Source: Anaerotignum lactatifermentans DSM 14214
Lineage (GTDB): Bacteria > Bacillota > Clostridia > Lachnospirales > Anaerotignaceae
DNA length: 64,000 bases
Assembly (NCBI RefSeq): GCF_900142265.1
Contig: NZ_FRAH01000003.1
Coordinates: 115,512 to 179,511 of the forward strand
Direction: 5' to 3'
The translations under genes were made by a program, and so were the position numbers. The notes under the pieces were generated by a model. It saw only the letters and a program-made list of their open reading frames with translations, searched no databases and was not told where the DNA came from. Shown in pieces: positions 60,005 to 64,000 of the stretch (positions are counted from its first letter, which is position 1; each line of letters begins with the position of its first letter).

Positions 60005-60493
60005 TTATCCAAAGAAAGGAAAGAGCCGAAACAGCACTTTGCCCTTCAAATCTTTTTCCGCAATGACGCCCATATTCCGGCTGTCAAAGCTTTCCGTCCG
60101 GTGATCTCCCAGCACAAAAACCGTATCTGGCGGAATCACCAGATCTGCCACGCCTTCCGTAGGTCCCATGGCGTAAGGCTCATCCAGCAGAACACCATTG
60201 ACCATGACCCCTTCAGGCACAATTTCCAGACGGTCGCCTTCCACCGCAATGACACGCTTGATGACTTGCCGCTGTCCGTCCTCGTCTGTATAATCAAAGA
60301 CCACCACATCTCCCCGGTCATAGCCCCCAAAAAAGCCTGCCAAACGGCTGACGCAGACCACATTGCCGTTTTCATAAGTAGGTTCCATAGACCCGCCGGA
60401 AAGGCGCAGGGGCCAGCAGGCGTAAAACAGCACCAGAAGGATGATGGCAGCACGCAATATATCATTTCCCCAATTTCTTATGTTTCGCCGCAA
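60005..60493 (-). CDS. lepB: Signal peptidase I
   Basis: The 162-residue type I signal peptidase with one N-terminal membrane anchor (DILRAAIILLVLFYACW), catalytic Ser35 in SGGSMEPTYENG, Lys79 in RQVIKRVIAVEGD, and the box E GDHRTESFDSRNMG. Short, ER-like or minimal Gram-positive form with all catalytic boxes. It stands alone. Confidence 0.96.
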   Translation of the reverse strand: MRRNIRNWGNDILRAAIILLVLFYACWPLRLSGGSMEPTYENGNVVCVSRLAGFFGGYDRGDVVVFDYTDEDGQRQVIKRVIAVEGDRLEIVPEGVMVNGVLLDEPYAMGPTEGVADLVIPPDTVFVLGDHRTESFDSRNMGVIAEKDLKGKVLFRLFPFFG

Positions 60494-60629
60494 ATTTTCT
60501 CTCCTCTTTTATTTCCGTTTTTCGGACAAAATACCGCATTTTTCCGTAGTTTCAAGTATACGGTTTTTCCTGTTCTCAGGCAAGGGGAATTTGTGTAGAA
60601 AATTACGCCAATTTTGGGATTTTTTTGTA

Positions 60630-60800
60630 TTACATCTGTTTACGCACCGTGCGGTACTCATCCTCCAGACGATAATATGGACAATTGCGGAAGCCGTCAC
60701 GCAAAAAACGCTCCATTTCGTCCTCATCCAGATTCACGTCGCAAAAATATTCTTCGTATTCCTCGTCGTACTGATAATACATACAGCTTTCACATTGCAT
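60630..60800 (-). CDS. Small cysteine-containing protein, DUF6472-like
   Basis: The 56 residues are acidic and have four cysteines: MQCESCMYYQYDEEY, CDVNLDEDEMERFL and NCPYYRL, ending YRTVRKQM. The CxxC plus two later Cys may bind zinc. The pattern matches a family of about 55-60 residues common in Lachnospiraceae (DUF6472, from memory). ATG 60800 has AAAGGAGAG upstream. It is 16 bases after guaD and probably co-transcribed. Confidence 0.78.
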   Translation of the reverse strand: MQCESCMYYQYDEEYEEYFCDVNLDEDEMERFLRDGFRNCPYYRLEDEYRTVRKQM

Positions 60801-60816
60801 GGCACTCTCTCCTTTT

Positions 60817-62094
60817 TTAGAACAACTGTCTGCCTTCCACAAATTTATGAAGGACTTCGCTGTCCTCTGTCAGATAAATGACACGTTCCAGACGCTGGGC
60901 AATGTCATATTCCCCGGGGTTATCATAACGGCTGTCATCCAGCACAAAAGCGTCAAATTCATAACCTTCCGCAAAGGAACCCACTTTTCCGAAGAACGCA
61001 CCGCCGCCCAGTGTTGCCAGATAGAACACCTCGGGAATGGTCAGGGGCGCCAGAGATTCATCCACCAGACGCCAACGCATTTTGGAAACACGGATGGCTT
61101 CTGCCATGGCAAAGAAAATGGAGCATCTTGTGCCGCCTGCGATGTCGCTGCCCAGACCCATGGGAATGCCTTCTGTGAGGTAACGGCGGGCAGGAGCAAT
61201 GCCGGAAGCCAGATTGGTGTTGGATTCGGGGCAATGGGCAATGAATACGCCTCTTTCTTTCATCAAACGGATTTCGTCGTCACTGCTCAGGACGCAATGC
61301 GCCATGATGGTGGGGCAATTTTCTCCGCCAAACAGACCGAAACTGTCGTAAGCGTCGCCGTAATGTTTGGATTTGGGGAACAGTTCCTGTACCCAAGCCA
61401 CTTCCCCTCTGTTTTCGGACAGATGGGACTGTACAGGCAGGTGATGCTGTTTCTGGATGTCGCCCAGTTTTTCCAGCAGTTCATCGGTGCAGGAAGGCAG
61501 GAACCGAGGTGTCAGGATGGGCTTGACATGAGGGAATTTATCAGCCACATCAGCCAGCCATTGAACGGTTTCCGCTGCGGATTCCTCTGTGGTTTCTCTC
61601 AAAATGTCAGGGCTGTGACGGTCCATATTGACTTTCCCGACCATAGCGCACAGACCTGCTTCTTCCAGCAGTTCCATGAGCACTTCTGTGGACTGACGAT
61701 GGATGGTGCCGAAGATGCAGCCTCTTGTGTTAGGGCCTTTTCTCATTTCTTCCACAAAACGAGCGTAATTCTTTCTTGCAAAATCTGTATCCACGTACTT
61801 TGCTTCCTGAGGGAATGTATGAGTGTCCAGCCATTCCAGCAGTTCCAAGTCCATGCCCAGTGCGCGGAAACGATACTGAGGCGCATGCACATGCAGGTCT
61901 GTAAAACCGGGCATAATCAGCTTCCCTGTGTAATCCAGCAGAGGGAAATCCTGATATTTTTCGGGCAGCTTGGCGAACACACCGGCAGAAACGCCGTTTT
62001 CGCAAACCAGATACCCATCTTTGCAGGTTTGAAGTGTATTTTTATCTTTACTATAGCAAATATCGCCTTTGCATACAAAGTTTTTCTGAACCAT
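60817..62094 (-). CDS. guaD: Guanine deaminase (amidohydrolase)
   Basis: The 425-residue enzyme deaminates guanine to xanthine. Zinc-site motifs: PGFTDLHVHAPQYRF (His68, His70), LPVQSHLSENRGEV, TIMAHCVLSSDDEI and GIPMGLGSDIAGGT. The PQY and the EWLDTHTFPQE segment is typical of guanine deaminases, not of other amidohydrolases. AAGGAGGATTT precedes the ATG. A purine riboswitch lies in its leader. Confidence 0.93.
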   Translation of the reverse strand: MVQKNFVCKGDICYSKDKNTLQTCKDGYLVCENGVSAGVFAKLPEKYQDFPLLDYTGKLIMPGFTDLHVHAPQYRFRALGMDLELLEWLDTHTFPQEAKYVDTDFARKNYARFVEEMRKGPNTRGCIFGTIHRQSTEVLMELLEEAGLCAMVGKVNMDRHSPDILRETTEESAAETVQWLADVADKFPHVKPILTPRFLPSCTDELLEKLGDIQKQHHLPVQSHLSENRGEVAWVQELFPKSKHYGDAYDSFGLFGGENCPTIMAHCVLSSDDEIRLMKERGVFIAHCPESNTNLASGIAPARRYLTEGIPMGLGSDIAGGTRCSIFFAMAEAIRVSKMRWRLVDESLAPLTIPEVFYLATLGGGAFFGKVGSFAEGYEFDAFVLDDSRYDNPGEYDIAQRLERVIYLTEDSEVLHKFVEGRQLF

Positions 62095-62117
62095 TTGAAA
62101 TCCTCCTTAAAATCTCC

Positions 62118-62165
62118 ATAAAAAAATACCGCCTACATCTGCGGATACAAATTCCCCAGATGCGG
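62118..62165 (-). terminator. Intrinsic terminator, expression platform of the guaD riboswitch
   Basis: On the minus strand CCGCATCTG pairs with CAGAT-GTAG-GCGG (4-base bulge), followed by TATTTTTTTA. It begins right after the 3' strand of the aptamer's first stem; an alternative pairing (GTTTCCC with GGGGAAT) would prevent it. Confidence 0.65.
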
Positions 62166-62236
62166 GAAACTCATAGCGCGGTTGTTTACGGTAACCGGTA
62201 GAAACATCCAACCTATTATGGACCTATATGGGTTTC
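62166..62236 (-). ncRNA. Purine riboswitch aptamer
   Basis: On the minus strand: P1 GAAACCCATA/TATGAGTTTC (one mismatch), P2 GUCCA/UGGAU, the conserved junction GTTTCTACC, P3 CGGTT/AACCG with loop ACCGTAAAC, and J3/1 CTATG with C at the base-specifying position, predicting guanine (or hypoxanthine) binding. P2 is shorter than usual and loop 2 (TAATAGGT) is atypical. Confidence 0.85.
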
Positions 62237-62249
62237 ATTTCCGTTAAGC

Positions 62250-62279
62250 AGTATACGCCGAAACTACAGGTGTTGTCAA
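62250..62279 (-). promoter_or_regulatory. Promoter of the guaD riboswitch transcript
   Basis: TTGACA (62274-62279) and TATACT (62250-62255) on the minus strand, 18-base spacer, just upstream of the aptamer. Confidence 0.82.
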
Positions 62280-62328
62280 TGTTTTTCGGCAGTAAAAATC
62301 AGACAAAAAAAGAAGTCTTACAATTTAA

Positions 62329-62758
62329 GCGGAAGGGCTTGGGAAACAATGGTCAACACGTTTGCTCCGCAAACGCCAGCCATAAATGACTGTCCGCACT
62401 TCTTTGCGGTGTGTGGTCAACTCGTTTGCTTTTACAAACATCAGCTATAAATGGCTGTCCGCACTTCTTTGCGGTGTGTGGTCAACTCGTTTGCTTTTAC
62501 AAACATCAGCTATAAATGGCTGTCCGCACTTCTTTGCGGTGTGTAGTTTCCCAACTGGAATCCCTTAGGGAAAAACAGGGAGTTTCAAGGCATTTATGCC
62601 AATGGATACTCTGCACCCCGAAGAAAACGGGGGCGGCGAAGCTGACTTTGCAAAGCAAAGTGCTTGACCCGCTGTTTATACTTCTGCTTACTCGTGAAAG
62701 GCCCCCATGAAATGAGCCTTTCACGAAACAAAGGGTGTCGATAATATCGACACCCTTT
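62329..62758. repeat. Family B multi-hairpin element B4, inverted and enlarged
   Basis: Inverted copy, 430 bp: starts GCGGAAGGGCTTGGGAAACA and ends GGTGTCGATAATATCGACACC. The hairpin CGTGAAAGGC/GCCTTTCACG replaces CGTCAAAGGC/GCCTTTGACG with matching changes on both arms. The usual aldehyde-type stem (AAGC...GCTT) is replaced by a less similar part. It contains a tandem module (62352-62545). It lies between guaD's promoter and tRNA-Arg; no gene is seen in 62280-62764. Confidence 0.75.
62352..62545. repeat. Three tandem 64-65 bp modules inside B4
   Basis: Units at 62352-62415, 62416-62480 and 62481-62545, each beginning GTCAAC and ending GCACTTCTTTGCGGTGTGT. Each has hairpins GTTTGC/GCAAAC (or TTTACAAAC type) and CAGCxATAAATGGCTG. 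Units 2 and 3 are identical apart from the last bases. One unit is also present in B1 (5090-5140). Confidence 0.85.
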
Positions 62759-62764
62759 GTTTTC

Positions 62765-62837
62765 TGCACTCTACAGGATTCGAACCTGCGGCCTTTCGGT
62801 CCGGAGCCGAACGCTCTATCCCCTGAGCTAAGAGTGC
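62765..62837 (-). tRNA. tRNA-Arg(CCG)
   Basis: The 73-base tRNA has acceptor arms GCACTCT/AGAGTGC, D arm TAGCTCAGGGGATAGAGC, anticodon stem TTCGG/CCGAA with loop CTCCGGA (anticodon CCG), and T loop GGTTCGAATCC. CCA is not encoded. Confidence 0.97.
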
Positions 62838-62851
62838 AAACCGTAATCCTT

Positions 62852-62880
62852 ATTTTACAAGAAAACAGGCGGTCTGTCAA
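62852..62880 (-). promoter_or_regulatory. Promoter of tRNA-Arg
   Basis: TTGACA (62875-62880) and TAAAAT (62852-62857) on the minus strand, 17-base spacer; it overlaps the last codons of the XRE gene. Confidence 0.8.
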
Positions 62881-63212
62881 ATTTTCTTTTCGTCTTTTTC
62901 CAAAAAAATCCGACACATCTTCGGGGAGGATTCCGCTTGCCGCAGGAGGCGCAAAAACTCCGCCACCGTCAGTTTTTCCCATAGTTTATCGGCAGGAGGA
63001 TAGAACTTTTCCGACCGTCCCAAAAGAAAATCCGTGGAAACGTCGAAATAATCCGCCAGTTTCAGCAAATCGTCAAAGGAGGGCTGGTTCCTGCCGGATT
63101 CATAATTGGCAACGGCTGTATGGTTGTAATGGAGGTACTGCCCCAAAGCCTCCTGTGTGATGCCCTTTTCTTTGCGGAGCTGACGCAGACGCTGGGGAAA
63201 TTTATTTCGCAT
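62877..63212 (-). CDS. XRE family transcriptional regulator, autoregulated
   Basis: The 111 residues start with an XRE helix-turn-helix (RLRQLRKEKGITQEALGQYL, then VANYESGRNQPSFDDLLKLADYF) with the usual DFLLGRSE end, then a short helical tail. ATG 63212 has GGGGG eight bases upstream. Its promoter contains a 15-bp palindrome exactly in the spacer, so it probably represses itself. Divergent from another XRE gene. Confidence 0.93.
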   Translation of the reverse strand: MRNKFPQRLRQLRKEKGITQEALGQYLHYNHTAVANYESGRNQPSFDDLLKLADYFDVSTDFLLGRSEKFYPPADKLWEKLTVAEFLRLLRQAESSPKMCRIFLEKDEKKI

Positions 63213-63261
63213 GGACAATGCCCCCTTTTTTAGGAAAAATTTTCTGGTATCGTTTCACCTT

Positions 63262-63290
63262 ATTATACTTATTTTAAATAAGAATTTCAA
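63262..63290 (-). promoter_or_regulatory. Promoter of the minus-strand XRE gene
   Basis: TTGAAA (63285-63290) and TATAAT (63262-63267) on the minus strand, 17-base spacer. Confidence 0.82.
63268..63282. promoter_or_regulatory. Palindromic operator in the promoter spacer
   Basis: CTTATTT-T-AAATAAG, perfect 7-bp arms with a one-base centre, filling positions 1 to 15 of the 17-base spacer. Confidence 0.75.
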
Positions 63291-63359
63291 TATAATATGT
63301 TATTTTGAAGTCTAATCCTATTTTTACGGCACAACCTATAATGTTATCAGGTGATGAAT

Positions 63360-63683
63360 ATGCATGCAAAAGACTTTGAAAACTTCCTTTCTCTGAGAAT
63401 CTCACAGCTGCGGCATCAAAAAGGAGTTTCTGCCAGAGAAATGAGTCTTGCCATAGGACAAAGTGAAAATTATATCAGCCGAATCGAAAGCAAGCGGATG
63501 TTGCCTTCCATGCTTGTCTTTTTCTATATTTGCGAATATTTTGGCATCCATCCAAAGGAATTCTTTGACGAGCAGCTGGAAAACCCCGGCATCTCCAAAG
63601 AGCTGATGGAGAAATTCCAGAAACTGACGCCGGAACAATCCCAGCACATCCTTGCCATCATGGACGACATTCTGGAGCGTTGA
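63360..63683 (+). CDS. XRE family regulator
   Basis: The 107 residues have a helix-turn-helix domain (LRISQLRHQKGVSAREMSLAIG, then NYISRIESKRMLPSMLVFFYIC, YFGIHPKEFFDEQ) and a short C-terminal helix with LTPEQSQHILAIMDDIL. The ATG at 63360 has AGGTG six bases before it. It may be related to the divergent XRE protein in control. Confidence 0.9.
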   Translation: MHAKDFENFLSLRISQLRHQKGVSAREMSLAIGQSENYISRIESKRMLPSMLVFFYICEYFGIHPKEFFDEQLENPGISKELMEKFQKLTPEQSQHILAIMDDILER

Positions 63684-63703
63684 TATGCTTTTGTGAAAAA
63701 TCA

Positions 63704-63832
63704 AAACCACCCGTTGAACGGGTGGTTTGATCAGACCCTATAAGGGTCTATCTCTTGTGGTAGCCCCCTAAAGGGGGCATTGAATAGTCTGGCAACCACA
63801 CTTTTAACTCTGGCTGCCCCCTACTCGGGGGC
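63704..63832. mobile_element. Right-end hairpins of an IS200/IS605-type element
   Basis: Four hairpins in series: AAACCACCCGTT/AACGGGTGGTTT (63704-63728), AGACCCT/AGGGTCT (63733-63749), GCCCCCT/AGGGGGC (63763-63778) and GCCCCC/GGGGGC (63816-63832). An outer TGTGGT/ACCACA pair encloses the third. They lie down-stream of the transposase end, where such elements carry subterminal hairpins. Confidence 0.7.
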
Positions 63833-63844
63833 ACTTTTTATGCC

Positions 63845-64000
63845 TTATTTCACCGGCTCACCCGTGAACGGGTCTGTAAATTCCTTTAAACTTATTTGAT
63901 CATTCATAATATCATCTTCCAGCTGATTTTTGATGTATTCTTTTATTGCCGTTTCATATCTGCCTACTGTATCTACAAAATATCCTCTACACCAAAAATG
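63845..64000 (-). CDS. tnpA: C-terminal end of an IS200/IS605 TnpA (Y1) transposase
   Basis: The last 51 codons are seen: FWCRGYFVDTVGRYETAIKE, YIKNQLEDDIMND, QISLKEFTDPFTGEPVK, then TAA. This is the characteristic C-terminus of Y1 HUH transposases, including the catalytic tyrosine helix. The gene continues beyond the window edge. The element moves as single-strand DNA, using hairpin ends. Confidence 0.9.
   Translation of the reverse strand, partial: HFWCRGYFVDTVGRYETAIKEYIKNQLEDDIMNDQISLKEFTDPFTGEPVK

Noticed and set aside
62352..62545. CRISPR-like array
   Set aside because: The units are direct 64-65 bp repeats with no variable spacers, and no cas genes are near.

Overview
The window looks like a chromosomal segment of a spore-forming, anaerobic, low-to-mid GC Gram-positive bacterium of the class Clostridia, most likely Lachnospirales (an Anaerotignum-like genome is a guess, not shown). 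The support is Spo0A, RicT/YaaT, a SPOCS-LysM protein, WalRK with WalH and WalI, a c-di-AMP receptor DarA, FeoAB, and a 1435-residue 2-hydroxyacyl-CoA-dehydratase-type activase typical of amino-acid- or lactate-fermenting clostridia. Most genes lie on the minus strand. Sigma-A-type promoters (TTGACA-like, 17-18 bp, TATAAT-like) can be read in front of many transcription units.

Layout. 1-4.1 kb: a minus-strand operon from one promoter (SEC-C protein, Sua5, rpiB, upp, tagO). 4.3-8.9 kb: USP-like protein, two lipoproteins (one a cyclophilin), murG, a ferritin-like protein, a HIT hydrolase. 9-12 kb: CarD-like regulator and three tRNA-Leu(CAG) genes, each with its own promoter and terminator, around small membrane and zinc-ribbon genes, one with a one-base frameshift. 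12-18.7 kb: split LysO, threonine aldolase, an ABC-F protein, a lipoprotein, and a MoxR/DUF58 pair. 18.8-30 kb: AI-2E-type permease, CPBP protease, PadR with an FtsW/RodA-like fusion, trmB, CYTH, DJ-1 and spo0A. 30-37 kb: an EamA exporter behind a CsoR-type repressor, rsmA, an RpiR regulator, feoAB and a Nif11-like peptide gene. 37-42.7 kb: the wal operon (walR, walK, a small secreted protein, walH, walI). 42.8-52.6 kb: lipoprotein, pgi, LysM-G5 protein, giant activase with a TetR regulator, TraX. 52.8-57.8 kb: tmk-darA-holB-ricT-methyltransferase-rsmI housekeeping operon. 58-64 kb: SPOCS-LysM, lepB, guanine deaminase behind a purine riboswitch, tRNA-Arg, two divergent XRE regulators and the edge of an IS200/IS605 transposon.

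The most unusual content is non-coding. Two families of palindromic repeats sit just after gene ends. Family A (about ten copies) consists of nested hairpins; at least six copies lie inside the loop of an intrinsic terminator, so that the two arms of the terminator stem flank the repeat. Family B (four long copies plus one short hairpin) is a 190-430 bp chain of hairpins. Two family B copies are bordered on both sides by a copy of the same 24-31 bp terminator hairpin, as if the terminator had been duplicated at insertion. Other notable regulatory sites are four 11-bp-phased WalR/PhoP-type half-sites in front of the secreted gene inside the wal operon, a palindrome placed inside the promoter spacer of an XRE gene, and a CsoR-type palindrome in front of a drug/metabolite exporter.
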